Notes under the pieces: model-generated
The model's database searches: none
What the model saw: only the letters and a program-made list of their open reading frames with translations
What the model was told of the DNA's origin: nothing
Source of the DNA: Burkholderiaceae bacterium 26
Lineage (GTDB): Bacteria > Pseudomonadota > Gammaproteobacteria > Burkholderiales > Burkholderiaceae
Direction: 5' to 3'
Length of the DNA stretch: 64,000 nucleotides
Assembly (NCBI GenBank): GCA_000955795.1
Contig: JYOB01000013.1
Coordinates: forward strand, 1 to 64,000
Made by a program: the position numbers and the translations under genes
Shown here: piece after piece, positions 43,425 to 52,688 of the stretch
Numbering within the stretch: the stretch's first letter is position 1
Layout of the letters: each line of letters starts with the position of its first letter

Positions 43425-44075
43425 GATGGGCTACCTGGCGTATCTCGCAGCACGTGGCCAGCGCGGCGACACCGCGGCGCTGTTCGAGCTGCAGCGGCTG
43501 CGGCCTGATGAACCGGCCGAGGATGCGCGTCGACTCACCATCCGATCTGCGCGGCCAGTGCAGCCCAACGCGATCTTGTACGACGGTCCCGTCATCACGC
43601 ACCGGGTGCAGCGCAACGGCGACGTGGAGTACCAGCGCAACGGTGCTGCGCTGCTGGTTGACCAGGGCAAGTCGGTGCGTCTGTGGCAGAACGATCGGGA
43701 TGCGATCGAGATTGCCCTGCGCCTGGCGCAGCGGAAGTTTGGGCCAGTGCTGGAGCTAACCGGGCCGCTGGAGTTCCAGATGGAGGCGGCGCGGGTGGCG
43801 GCCGATGCGCGGCTCCATGTTGAGTTTGCTGATGGCGCAATTCAGCGGATTTTTGTGGAGCGTCGCGATATGGCCCAGGAACTGCGGGAACGGAGAGACC
43901 AGACTCAGCAGTCTGCAGTCTGCAGTCTGCAGTCTGCAGTCTGCAGTCTGCAGCAGAGCGTAATCCATTGTTCGGCAAGCAGAAACCGCCTGGCCAGCAG
44001 CCATCGCGGGGCGGGACGCCGGAGCGCGATGTTCCGCGCTCCGATCCCGAACCCGGCAACGATCCTGAGCGGTAG
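43425..44075 (+). pseudogene. Duplicate of the relaxase C-terminus with a repeat-shifted frame
   Basis: From YLAYLAARGQRGDTAALFEL to IFVERRDMAQELRERRD this matches relaxase residues 831-985 closely at both DNA and protein level. A heptamer array (43909-43953) then changes the frame. In the other frame the natural tail is still present (AERNPLFGKQKPPGQQPSRG, then ending PEPGNDPER) with a stop at 44073-44075. The N-terminal relaxase is missing. Not a functional relaxase. Confidence 0.82.
43909..43953 (+). repeat. Tandem heptamer CAGTCTG, 6.4 copies
   Basis: Perfect 7-bp units. Because 7 is not a multiple of 3, each gain or loss of a unit changes the downstream frame. At the present copy number the C-terminal tail of the relaxase copy is out of frame. 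Confidence 0.95.
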
Positions 44076-44158
44076 GCAATACGCTCGCCTAGCCCAGCGG
44101 AATTGGCACCGGCAGGATCGTCAATGCACCTTCTCCGGAATGATGGGCACGGCGAGCT

Positions 44159-44767
44159 TCACTTACCAAAATAATCGCGGATGTCCTTCCGTTCGCCGGT
44201 CTGGTTCAGCGCCTTTCTGATTTCATTCATCTGCGCATAACAGTCAACTTGCTGTGGCGAAGACGATGCGCCGTACACTAGATGATTTACGCCGGGCTTG
44301 GCACACAAGTCAGGATCATCCAAGGCATGGAACGTACGGCAATTGAATGGCCGGTACTCGTACACGCTGCACGTCTCATCGGCACCCAACAACGGACAAG
44401 CGGTGCGATGCCCTTGCGAGCGCTTACGCTTTCTGTGCATCGTTTTCCCAGTGAAGCGCTCGATGTAGAGGGCCTCCACCTTGGTGACGTCCACGTCGAT
44501 CTTGCAGCAATGGTTGCAGCCTTTCTTGCAGACGGAGAAAGTCGCTACAAAATCGTTGTACTCGTCCAAGTAGTCATATATCAGCTTCAACTTGTCAAAG
44601 TCGTTGCCTGGGTGCGCGGCAATCGCTGCGGCTGTCTCGTTTGCTCGCTTGCCTAGGTATTTCGGAATCCTTGGCAGACCATTTGCTTTTACATCAATGG
44701 CGTGCGGCTTTCCGTGGGGATTGCGATACCGGACCTGATTCGCCCATCTGATTACACTCTCGATCAT
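44159..44767 (-). CDS. YkgJ family cysteine-cluster protein
   Basis: 202 residues. The Cys motifs VCKKGCNHCCKIDV, ACPLLGADETCSVYEYRPFN and CRTFHALDDPDLC define the YkgJ/zinc-iron-chelating family. The metal is probably Fe-S or Zn; the role is unknown. ATG 44767 is chosen as the start (MIESVIRWANQVRYRNPHGK). It stands alone among fragments. Confidence 0.85.
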   Translation of the reverse strand: MIESVIRWANQVRYRNPHGKPHAIDVKANGLPRIPKYLGKRANETAAAIAAHPGNDFDKLKLIYDYLDEYNDFVATFSVCKKGCNHCCKIDVDVTKVEALYIERFTGKTMHRKRKRSQGHRTACPLLGADETCSVYEYRPFNCRTFHALDDPDLCAKPGVNHLVYGASSSPQQVDCYAQMNEIRKALNQTGERKDIRDYFGK

Positions 44768-44950
44768 GCTGTTCGTCCTTTGGTTTGGGGGAAATGCGTA
44801 TTGCTGGTGCGATCCGGATCCAACGCCCGAGGGCGTCAAATCGTCTCTTGGTGCCCACAGCCACCATTCGGCGAATAGCGGGAGCATCCGAGGAACGGCT
44901 TGTTGAAGTGGCTCGGGCGGGGCAGCAAGAATCCTTTGCCACACGTGACA

Positions 44951-45189
44951 GGCCACAGCGGCTCGCTGGTTGAGATCGCCGAGCGCCTCCCTTGGCAGTG
45001 GCGCATCGCGCTGCCGCTAGGCGGCGTGGCTGCAGGCTTCCTCCTGATGTGGGCCAGACGTTATGCGGCCGGTACCTCCGACTACATGGAGGCAGTGGCC
45101 ATCGGTGATGGCCGCGTCCCCGCCGCGAAAGCGTGCTGCGCAGCCTCTCGTCGCTGGTGACCATCGCCACAGGCGGGGGGGCAGCGTAG
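44951..45189 (+). pseudogene. ClC chloride channel fragment, frameshifted
   Basis: TGHSGSLVEIAERLPW, GGVAAGFLLMWARRYAAGTS and DYMEAVAIGDGRVPA are the start region of a ClC-type channel. The frame breaks near 45120 and continues as SVLRSLSSLVTIATGG before a stop at 45187-45189. The selectivity-filter GREGP that should follow is lost. Only about 80 of some 450 residues remain. Confidence 0.75.
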
Positions 45190-45214
45190 GAATGTGCGAG
45201 GCGCTTTCGAGAAA

Positions 45215-46321
45215 CTAGGCCATCACCGCAAGCAAGGCGGTGCGAAACTCGGCCATCTCGGCAGGGGTACCAATCGACACCCGCAGAAACTTCGGCGGAC
45301 CGACCTCGCGAAGCAAGACACCGTGGTCCAGAAGTCCACTCCATATGCGACGGCGATCGTCGAATTTGCCGAACATCACGAAGTTGGCGTCCGAATCGGC
45401 CACCGTAAGTCCCAGGTCCCGCAACCAGTTGACGGTCGCATCACGCTCGGCTTTGATCGCGTCCACTTGCGACAGCATTTCGTCACGCACGCTGAGCGCT
45501 GCGCAAGCAGCTGCCTGCGTAAAAGCGGATAGGTGATATGGGAGCCGAACGAGTTTCAGCGCTTCAATGATCGCCGGCGCGCACGCACAGTATCCGACGC
45601 GGCCACCCGCGAATTTGAACGCTTTGCTGAGCGTGCGGGTCACGACAAGCCATGGGTGATGGGGCAGCAACGTCACCGCGCTAGGGACGCCGTCGCGCCG
45701 GAACTCTGCATAGGCTTCGTCCACGATGACCAGGCCCGGCGCGACGTCGAGTATCGCGCGAATATCATCAAAGGGAAGCGCGGTGCCGGTCGGATTGTTC
45801 GGCGACGTCAGCAGAACCACGCTCGGCTGGTGCACGCGAATGCTGGCCATTGCCTGGTTCAGATCCAGCGCGAAATCGTCGGTGCGCGGCAATGCATGAA
45901 GGTGCGTGAAGGTCGTTCGACAGTACTCTTCGTACATCGGATACGCGGGCGTAAAGACAAGCGCTGTCCGCCCAGGACCGCCGAATGCTTGGAGAATTTG
46001 CTGGATTACTTCGTTCGAACCGTTGGCCGCCCAGACGCTCGACGCGTCGATCGTCAACCTGGTGTCGTGGGTCAGATACGCGGCCAACTGCGCGCGTAAT
46101 TCGGCAAAGTCAAGGTCGGGATAGCGGTTTGCCTGGTGCGCCGCGTCGGCCACGGCAGCCGCGATGCGCTCGACCAGCACCCGCGACGGTGGATACGGAT
46201 TCTCGTTGACGTTCAGGCAAACCGGCACGTCGAGCTGCGGTGCCCCGTATGCGTGCTGCAGCTTGAGGTCCTCCCTGAGTGGCAAATCGGACAAGGACAC
46301 TTCCTTCCACGGTTGTTGCAT
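45215..46321 (-). CDS. hisC: Histidinol-phosphate aminotransferase
   Basis: 368 residues, complete type I PLP aminotransferase. Hallmarks: VCLNVNENPYPPS, WAANGSNEVIQQIL, VFTPAYPMYEEYCR, TSPNNPTGTALPF, VIVDEAYAEF, TRTLSKAFKFAGGRVGY (PLP Lys), LRVSIGTPAEM. It converts imidazole-acetol phosphate with glutamate to histidinol phosphate. AAGGAGT precedes ATG 46321; a GTG 9 bases earlier is possible. No other his gene is adjacent. The upstream leader peptide with four His codons and a terminator strongly supports a histidine-biosynthetic role. Confidence 0.92.
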   Translation of the reverse strand: MQQPWKEVSLSDLPLREDLKLQHAYGAPQLDVPVCLNVNENPYPPSRVLVERIAAAVADAAHQANRYPDLDFAELRAQLAAYLTHDTRLTIDASSVWAANGSNEVIQQILQAFGGPGRTALVFTPAYPMYEEYCRTTFTHLHALPRTDDFALDLNQAMASIRVHQPSVVLLTSPNNPTGTALPFDDIRAILDVAPGLVIVDEAYAEFRRDGVPSAVTLLPHHPWLVVTRTLSKAFKFAGGRVGYCACAPAIIEALKLVRLPYHLSAFTQAAACAALSVRDEMLSQVDAIKAERDATVNWLRDLGLTVADSDANFVMFGKFDDRRRIWSGLLDHGVLLREVGPPKFLRVSIGTPAEMAEFRTALLAVMA

Positions 46322-46382
46322 CGAAGACACTCCTTAATTTATCGATCGATCAGCGCAGCACGGTTTCAAGGCGGCCAAAAAC

Positions 46383-46409
46383 AAAAAAGGCGCCAGAGGC
46401 GCCTTTTTT
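46383..46409 (-). terminator. Attenuator terminator of hisC
   Basis: Perfect stem GGCGCC-AGA-GGCGCC (46389-46403), followed leftward by TTTTTTG and more T. It lies between the His leader peptide and hisC, about 62 bases before the hisC start. On the mRNA an upstream segment (46460-46468, GCGCCGTGG) can pair either with the His-codon segment (46477-46486) or with the first half of this stem, giving the usual attenuation switch. The A6 on the other side makes it potentially bidirectional. Confidence 0.8.
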
Positions 46410-46443
46410 GTTGTCCCGATCGGTAAAGCTCCCGATTCAATGA

Positions 46444-46524
46444 CTAGATGCGAAACGAACCACGGCGCAACAAAGGGCGTCCGTGGTGATGGTGCAAATA
46501 GGTCGAAGCGTTTCGAATGTTCAT
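46444..46524 (-). CDS. His leader peptide (attenuation)
   Basis: 26 residues, beginning MNIRNASTYLHHHHGRPLLR, then RGSFRI. Four consecutive His codons (CAC CAT CAC CAC) sit at the position where ribosome stalling would block the pause hairpin ACCACGG / CCGTGGT. A terminator follows 40 bases after the stop. This is the classical his-operon attenuation layout, here placed before a lone hisC. The ribosome binding site is weak; an in-frame ATG 12 bases upstream is an alternative start. Confidence 0.75.
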   Translation of the reverse strand: MNIRNASTYLHHHHGRPLLRRGSFRI

Positions 46525-46972
46525 GCGCTTGATCATGACATACGCTAGTGCGAATGAAAAGCATGCATTGCCATCAACTCGGAGGAGGATGTCCGACGCA
46601 CGGAAAGCGGATGCCGCCTTTTAGGCGGTTGAAGCAACATGGCCCCTTCTGCCCGGCCGAGTGAAAGACGGTCACGGTTGGGGGCTTACGGTGATCGTAC
46701 CTTTCGTGTGAAATCTTGCGGCCTGCCCGCATATCAATTCCGATCTGGGCTGCGATGCGCTGGCGATTGACGTTCCGCACCAGTCGCTCAACTCATGCGT
46801 GCATGACCGATACGTTGGGCCGATGCGGACGCGAGTAACCCGGAGGTAACCATCTCGCATCCAGGCGGCCAGCTCACGGCTGATCACAAATTTGTGCAGC
46901 AGTCCACTCTGCGACGGGAGGCCCAGCGTTTCATGATTTGAGCCGCACTCGCAAGTTGGATTGCCAGATCGA
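46525..46972. other. Gap with nothing recognised beyond the hisC promoter
   Basis: It should contain the promoter for the His leader on the minus strand. Short open frames here have no family character. Confidence 0.4.
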
Positions 46973-47305
46973 TTAAGCGAGGCTATTCGCGGTGAGATGC
47001 AAAACCTGCGCGGGCGCAGCCCTGAAGGTCGGACTGTGCGCATCGGCGGCAATCATGTGAGGCGTCACGTCGTGCGCCGCCAACGCCTCAGTCGAGGCCC
47101 AGCGTTCAATCAAGACAAATCTGTCTTCGTCACCGACAACGGCGTGCAGATCATACTGAAGACAGCCTGGCTCTGAACGCACGATCGGCGCGAGCCTTTC
47201 AAAGGCCGCGATTTGCTCGTCGCCTTTTCCAGGAATCGTTTGAATTGAGATAACAAGCATCACTTCGCGTTCGCTATTTCGGCTGTGGTGATTTTCTTTG
47301 GTCAC
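46973..47305 (-). CDS. Antibiotic biosynthesis monooxygenase (YgiN-like)
   Basis: 110 residues. The ABM ferredoxin-like fold: MLVISIQTIPGKGDEQIAAF, SEPGCLQYDLHAVVGDEDRF, VLIERWASTEALAAHDVT, HM. Members oxidise quinols or similar without cofactor, or act in stress responses. GTG 47305 has GGAG 5 bases upstream; an internal ATG at 47260 is the alternative and would give the more usual family length. Confidence 0.85.
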   Translation of the reverse strand: MTKENHHSRNSEREVMLVISIQTIPGKGDEQIAAFERLAPIVRSEPGCLQYDLHAVVGDEDRFVLIERWASTEALAAHDVTPHMIAADAHSPTFRAAPAQVLHLTANSLA

Positions 47306-47666
47306 GGAGACTCCATACTCTTGTCATACCGACGAAAGACGATCAGCCGCAGAAGCGAAAGGCCCCGTCCTATGCCGGCGGGGCCCTTGATGTTATGCAA
47401 CAGCGAAAATTACCGCGTGCGCATCGAGGACGACCCACCATTGCTAATGGGCGTCGTTGTGATGATGGTCACGAAAGGGATCAGATCGCGTTGCATAGAT
47501 CTACCGTAACTCACTGGTCAGAGGCGAGTCAAGTACCGACCCGAGCGCATCTCACAAACGCTCTTCGAACGGCGGTTTGAGGCTGGGGTGTCGCAGTTGC
47601 GCGGGGGCTCGCATCGCCGGTCGGATTCGTCGGACACCGGGGCGCTGAGCCTTTGCCGCCCTTCCC
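47306..47666. other. Gap with a GC-rich hairpin
   Basis: GGCCCC...GGGGCC near 47361-47388 is the only regular element. No gene recognised. It may end transcription weakly between the monooxygenase promoter and the WG-repeat gene end. Confidence 0.35.
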
Positions 47667-50600
47667 TCAGCAGTGTTTTTTCTTTGCCGCCGCCGTCGGC
47701 CACAGCACCTGGCCAGCGGCATCGAGGATCACTGGCTCGCGGCCGCACATCCACGCGCCGTGCACCACCAGCTTGCCGTGCGTGTCGATCATACCGATGT
47801 TGTCCTTGGCCACCACGACGGCGCGCCCTTCCGAGAAGCTCTCCGCACGATCAAACGCAGGCGGAATGGCAACCTTGCCCTGGCGGTCTAGGTAACCCGT
47901 TCGCGTGCGGGGTTCGTAGTCATCCGCGCTTGGCTTCTTGGCTTGCTTTCGACCCACCGGCGCGCGTGGAGCGAACTGCTCGAATGTGGCAAAGCCATCG
48001 GACATGGGCCCGATTTCCTTGTACGGATAACGCCCCAGCACGTTGCCGTGCGAATCCGCCAGGGCAAGCTCCTCTCCTACCCTTCGGCTGGCGCCGCGCG
48101 GCGTGAAAGTGACCACCCCTTCCGAGAACGCGGCATACGACGGCAACTGGCCCGGAATGCGCACGCGCTCCTTGAAGTCGAAGCCGTAGAACACGGTGGT
48201 CTCGTTGTCCTCATACGCATGCTCCGTATGCGGCCACCACCACTGCGAAGGCTCCTCCTGGCCACTCGCAATCGGCTGCGGTGCGCTGGCTGTGGACTGC
48301 CGCCCCTGGATGTCAAACGCCACAAGGTCTGCACCACGGCTCTTCAGTTGATAGGGACGATTGCTCAAATCTGATAGTTCAACTTGTGCCAGCGGTGCCG
48401 ACCACTCCCCGTGCGCATCGAGCAGGCCGTACAGCGTCGGTCCCGTCAGCACATACGAATCGCCTGCCGCCTGGATGTCCTTGTATTGAGCAGGCAGCAG
48501 TAGCTTGCCGTCCGGCGCCATCAGCCCCTTGAGCACACCATCCTTGGTCAAGCGCAGCACGCCATGTTCGGCGTCGTAGTCAATGGCGCTGTAGGCGGGC
48601 ACCGCCAGCTCCTGACCCTGCGGGCTGAACCAGCCATAGAGACTCTCGGTGGAGTCACCCAGCTTGAAGTAGGTGGTGCTTCGCCAGCCGACGAGGCGAT
48701 CCCCCTCATCAACAACGGCGTCGAACTGCCCATCAAAGCGCGGTGGCACAACCCACTCGCCACGGTCGTTGATAAGCCCCCAATGCTGACCATCCGATGC
48801 CTGCGCCGAGGCCACGCCTTCATGAAAATCACCGTAACCTGCAAGCACCGGCAGCTTCACGCGGGTCGTCTGCCCGGTGACCATGTCGAAGCGGATGTAC
48901 TGAACGTCGCCATCGCCACGGAGGTCCCCCATGTAGACGCCCGGCGCAACACGCTTGAACTGCCAGCCCTCCTCCGGCAACGCGTGGCTCTTGCCATTGC
49001 GCTCCAGCAGTACCCATTGCTTACCGTCTAAGGCAAATGCGACCCCATCCTTAAACGTCGACAAGCGGCGATACCGGGGCTGGACAAGCCACTGGCCGCG
49101 GCCGTCAATGGCACCCCAGCCGTTTTCCGTTGATACCACCAGCGGCCCTTCCACCGGTTTGCCACCCGATGCATAGCGGTAGTCGAGCAGGCTGCTCTCA
49201 TACTTCCACTGGGGATTGGTTACCACCTTGCCATCGCGGGTGATAACGCGGACTTTCTCGAAGTCCTTGATGATCACGGCCAGCGGCAGCGCGCCCTGCT
49301 GCTCGCGGGCCGCATGCGTGTTGCCAGATGGGATCAGGAACACGTCGTCGTCCTGGCCCGTCAGCGCTTGATCGCCTTGCATCGAGGCATCGTCGCTGGA
49401 GACCGTGCGGCGGCCCGCCGTATCGAAAATGTCGAACTGCACGGCAGCGCCCTTAGCCTTCTCGGCGCCATCGTCTTGTCCGTCTTCCGATGGGCGCCGT
49501 ATCAGCATCAGATGCGTGCCGGAGGCGTAGGCCGTCGGCTCGGCAATACGGCTGTGAAGCATGCCTGCCTTGGCGTGGAACGCCCAGCTCTGGCCACAGC
49601 CCTTCACCGCGCCCCATTGCTTTGGCTCCATCGGAAACTCGATGCTCACCTCTTCTAGCGTCCGGCAAGTCTCTGCGGACACGAGCACATTGCCGTCCCG
49701 GCCGATGATGTCGAGGCCTCCGTGGTCCGGGTACTCGGCAAAGTAGCCACCCCATGGCTGCCGATAGATGCGCTGGTAGCGCGCCGGCTGCACGAAATGG
49801 CCCTGCCGATCGATCAGCCCCGACAGCGTCGCGGTATCCGCCTTGTCATTGGCGGCGTCCTTGGCCGGCCGCGCAATCGCCAAGCCACTCTGGAACACCC
49901 CCAACTCCGCAAAGCGTGCGGGCACGACCCAGTGCCCCTGTTCGTCTACAGCGCCCCAAAGGCTGCCGTCACCGTTCGACTGGTCCTGCGTTGCCAGCCA
50001 GAGCCCATCGCCGTCTCCGATATCGTTGAAGTACGGTGCCAACTGTTTCGGGGCCGGCATACGCTCTCCACCACGCCGCCAGAGATAACGCGCACCGTCG
50101 CGCTCGGCCTTGTACAGCCCCCACGCATTCGGAAACTCATCCACCTGCAGACCCGCTTCGAAGCGCTTGAGCACCTGCCCGCGCTGGTCAATCAGCAGGC
50201 TGTTGCGGTACGACTCGCTCACCATGGCGGTGTCTGCCTGGAAAGGCCCCACCGTCTGATAGCTGGGCGCGATCACCCATTGCCCGGTGCGGTCGATGTA
50301 GCCCGATTTGCCGTCTCCTGACCGCGTGGCGGCAGCCAGGCCATGGGAGAAATTCCCCACCGACTCAAAGGCGGGCGCAATCACCACGTCCCCGCTCTTG
50401 TTGACGAAGCCCCACAGCTTGCCCACCTGAACGGCGGCCAACCCTTCTGAAAAATCTTCGGCATCGTCAAAGCGCGGTTCGCCCACCAACTTGCCAGACT
50501 TGTCCATGAAGCCCCAGGCGCCGCCAATCAAGTAGCGGGTCATGCCTTCATGCACTGCGCACAGATTCTGGATGGCGGAGTGCTCACCCAAAGGCGTTTC

Positions 50601-50729
50601 GCAGGATGTGGCGTGCGCTGCGCTGCTCGTCAACGCCAGACAGGACAACGAGGTCAGCGCGATGCGCGTGGCCCATTCCGGCAGTTTGTTTCGACGCGTT
50701 GATGAGGGATGTGAGAAGGCCATATGCAT
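47667..50729 (-). CDS. Exported WG-repeat protein
   Basis: 1020 residues with a signal peptide (ATRIALTSLSCLALTSSAAHA). About ten WG-type beta repeats are seen, such as WGFMDKSGKLVGEPRF, WGFVNKSGDVVIAPAF, SGYIDRTGQWVIAPSY and WGLINDRGEWVVPPRF, with SEGLAAVQ/EGVAS inserts. WG repeats form rigid beta arrays and often bind peptidoglycan or proteins, but function is rarely known. Two start codons lie close together (50729, 50723). It lies 65 bp downstream of another exported protein and is probably in one operon. Confidence 0.85.
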   Translation of the reverse strand: MHMAFSHPSSTRRNKLPEWATRIALTSLSCLALTSSAAHATSCETPLGEHSAIQNLCAVHEGMTRYLIGGAWGFMDKSGKLVGEPRFDDAEDFSEGLAAVQVGKLWGFVNKSGDVVIAPAFESVGNFSHGLAAATRSGDGKSGYIDRTGQWVIAPSYQTVGPFQADTAMVSESYRNSLLIDQRGQVLKRFEAGLQVDEFPNAWGLYKAERDGARYLWRRGGERMPAPKQLAPYFNDIGDGDGLWLATQDQSNGDGSLWGAVDEQGHWVVPARFAELGVFQSGLAIARPAKDAANDKADTATLSGLIDRQGHFVQPARYQRIYRQPWGGYFAEYPDHGGLDIIGRDGNVLVSAETCRTLEEVSIEFPMEPKQWGAVKGCGQSWAFHAKAGMLHSRIAEPTAYASGTHLMLIRRPSEDGQDDGAEKAKGAAVQFDIFDTAGRRTVSSDDASMQGDQALTGQDDDVFLIPSGNTHAAREQQGALPLAVIIKDFEKVRVITRDGKVVTNPQWKYESSLLDYRYASGGKPVEGPLVVSTENGWGAIDGRGQWLVQPRYRRLSTFKDGVAFALDGKQWVLLERNGKSHALPEEGWQFKRVAPGVYMGDLRGDGDVQYIRFDMVTGQTTRVKLPVLAGYGDFHEGVASAQASDGQHWGLINDRGEWVVPPRFDGQFDAVVDEGDRLVGWRSTTYFKLGDSTESLYGWFSPQGQELAVPAYSAIDYDAEHGVLRLTKDGVLKGLMAPDGKLLLPAQYKDIQAAGDSYVLTGPTLYGLLDAHGEWSAPLAQVELSDLSNRPYQLKSRGADLVAFDIQGRQSTASAPQPIASGQEEPSQWWWPHTEHAYEDNETTVFYGFDFKERVRIPGQLPSYAAFSEGVVTFTPRGASRRVGEELALADSHGNVLGRYPYKEIGPMSDGFATFEQFAPRAPVGRKQAKKPSADDYEPRTRTGYLDRQGKVAIPPAFDRAESFSEGRAVVVAKDNIGMIDTHGKLVVHGAWMCGREPVILDAAGQVLWPTAAAKKKHC

Positions 50730-50794
50730 GCGTGTACCGGGACTGAACCGAGACAGGGAGAATTCTAGTTAGCGGGATCGCAACAGCAGCAAGC

Positions 50795-52075
50795 TCAGGG
50801 CAAGCTGTCGCGCCATACCGCGCGGATAGCCAGCAGCATGGCCTCGGGCGTGCTCTCCTGCGCCAAGCGCTCTGCCGTCAACCGAGAGAGCAGCGCGGCC
50901 TGCGCATCGTCGTCGGGCGTGTCTGCCGGTGCCGCGTTGGCCTTCAGACGAGTCAGCGTCCGGCACAGTTGGCCGGCCAAAGTCGCCTTGCCCCGCGCGC
51001 CCCAGCGCAGATCCCAGGTCGAATCGCGGCTATCTGCATCGCCGGCATGCTGAACAGCCGTGGTCGCATCGATGACCGACGTGGGCTTTGTGAGCAGCAC
51101 CTTGCCGTCGTCATCGCGCCAGTCCACGGACATGGGCAGCGCCAAGCCGCTGGCGCAATCCACCCGGATTGTCACGGACGCACGACGCATGTTCACGACG
51201 CGCGATTCGTCCTTGGGGCTCAACTCGGGAAGCTCCATAAAACGCGCTGGCCGAACGTACTCCAGGACATCGCCAGGCAGCACGCGCACCGAGCCGATGT
51301 CGCTGGGCGTCGCTTGCTGCGAGTACGCGCTGAGCTGGCGCTCGATGTCGGCCCCATTCGGGGCCGCCAAGCTTGGCGTTGCAGCGGCGGGGCCGATTAC
51401 AGACTGCCGCCATTGCGCCCACTGCTGGCGCACGCGACCAAACACCGTCTCGGCCGTGGCCGGCGGGCGTTGGTGCGGAGCATTCACGACGTAGTGCGGC
51501 CGGGCCCGGCCCATCAAGGCATCGCTTTCGGCGGCTAGGTCGGTGATGATGGGCTTGGACGACAGCAGCGGCTGCACCGTGCGCGCCGAGTGCGCACGGT
51601 GCTTCTTCAAACCGGTGTCTGATGCGGCAGCGCAGGCGAGCAGGATTTCGTCACGCTGGGGCCAGGGCTTGGTCTGACTATCTGCCAACTGCCGCTGCAG
51701 ACTCTCGACCCAGTCCTGCGGTTTGAAGGAGCGTGATGCGATGACTTTGCCATCGCCGTCCAGCAACTGGACATCGGTCGTGACGTAGAAGCCCAGGTTG
51801 CAATCAATCAGCCGCCGCTCATAGTTGTACCAACCGCGGCTGGATTCTTCTTCCGACCAGGTCTCGCCCGAGTAGCGGGGATAGCGCGTGGCCGATGCCA
51901 ACAGGCCATCGGGCCGCCAGCTCAGCGCACGCAAATCCACGGCATGTGCCGTGTCTCGTGCGTACATCGGAAAGTAAAGCCAATCCGTTTCATCGGCTTG
52001 CGCGGTGGTCATGCATGCCAGTACGGCAAGACCACACGCAGCCAGACGTCGTAGGACGGTTGTCACATTCGGCAT
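50795..52075 (-). CDS. Exported hypothetical protein paired with the WG-repeat protein
   Basis: 426 residues with a signal peptide (AACGLAVLACMTTAQA). The first third has beta strands (WLYFPMYARDTAHAVDLRAL, RLIDCNLGFYVTTDVQLLDG). A middle helical linker leads to a second beta region (ESRVVNMRRASVTIRVDCAS). The Cys pattern suggests disulfides. No family recognised; the N-terminal part resembles periplasmic proteins that report on surface-exposed residues of substrates. Confidence 0.65.
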   Translation of the reverse strand: MPNVTTVLRRLAACGLAVLACMTTAQADETDWLYFPMYARDTAHAVDLRALSWRPDGLLASATRYPRYSGETWSEEESSRGWYNYERRLIDCNLGFYVTTDVQLLDGDGKVIASRSFKPQDWVESLQRQLADSQTKPWPQRDEILLACAAASDTGLKKHRAHSARTVQPLLSSKPIITDLAAESDALMGRARPHYVVNAPHQRPPATAETVFGRVRQQWAQWRQSVIGPAAATPSLAAPNGADIERQLSAYSQQATPSDIGSVRVLPGDVLEYVRPARFMELPELSPKDESRVVNMRRASVTIRVDCASGLALPMSVDWRDDDGKVLLTKPTSVIDATTAVQHAGDADSRDSTWDLRWGARGKATLAGQLCRTLTRLKANAAPADTPDDDAQAALLSRLTAERLAQESTPEAMLLAIRAVWRDSLP

Positions 52076-52688
52076 CGTTGCTCTATCTCTTCGTTATCCC
52101 GTGCGGATGACCCGCGCCCGTCATCGCCCGCGCGTTCGACCGCGAGAATAACGTGCGCCCTGCGAGAAAGAGATTAACGATTCGAAACCTGCGCCACATG
52201 GACCTACAAGCAATTGCGAACACCGAAGAGCTCGACAATAGACTGCCTGTTCGTACACCGGCATCCGTTGATGCCACTGCCAGTTGATTCAAGAATGACG
52301 CCCAATCTTGCTTCGATTTGATTCAGGGCTGCGCACAACGCTGGCAGCCGCGCCTTCGCAGCGGGCGTGAACTGTGGCTTGTTTTTTGATCCTCCAAACA
52401 ATCTCACACCCAGTCCTAGCTTAAGTTGGCGGACCCGGCGGATTATCGCACCCGGCGTAACGGTTATCCCATAGGCGGCAGCAGCCTCGAGCTCAGGGGC
52501 TGGCGCTCAATTCGCGAACACCATGCCATCGTGATCGAACTGGAGCTGGCTTGCTACAGTGGGATATACGGGACGTCCACGAGCTTCGGTAAGCGGCCTT
52601 CTCCCTCGAATCGGGGTGGGCATCCCGTAGCCGCATTCTCACTCCATCCAGTAGCACTGGCGCCTTGCACGCTCTACGCCCATTCCTG
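52076..52688. other. Gap with one weak small gene
   Basis: Apart from the possible small gene at 52204-52407, nothing is recognised. Confidence 0.35.
52204..52407 (-). CDS. Possible small hypothetical protein
   Basis: 67 residues: MRLFGGSKNKPQFTPAAKAR, then a helical LCAALNQIEARLGVILESTG and a Cys-containing tail. The first 45 residues look protein-like, and the end may be a remnant. No family, no strong ribosome binding site. Confidence 0.35.
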   Translation of the reverse strand: MRLFGGSKNKPQFTPAAKARLPALCAALNQIEARLGVILESTGSGINGCRCTNRQSIVELFGVRNCL

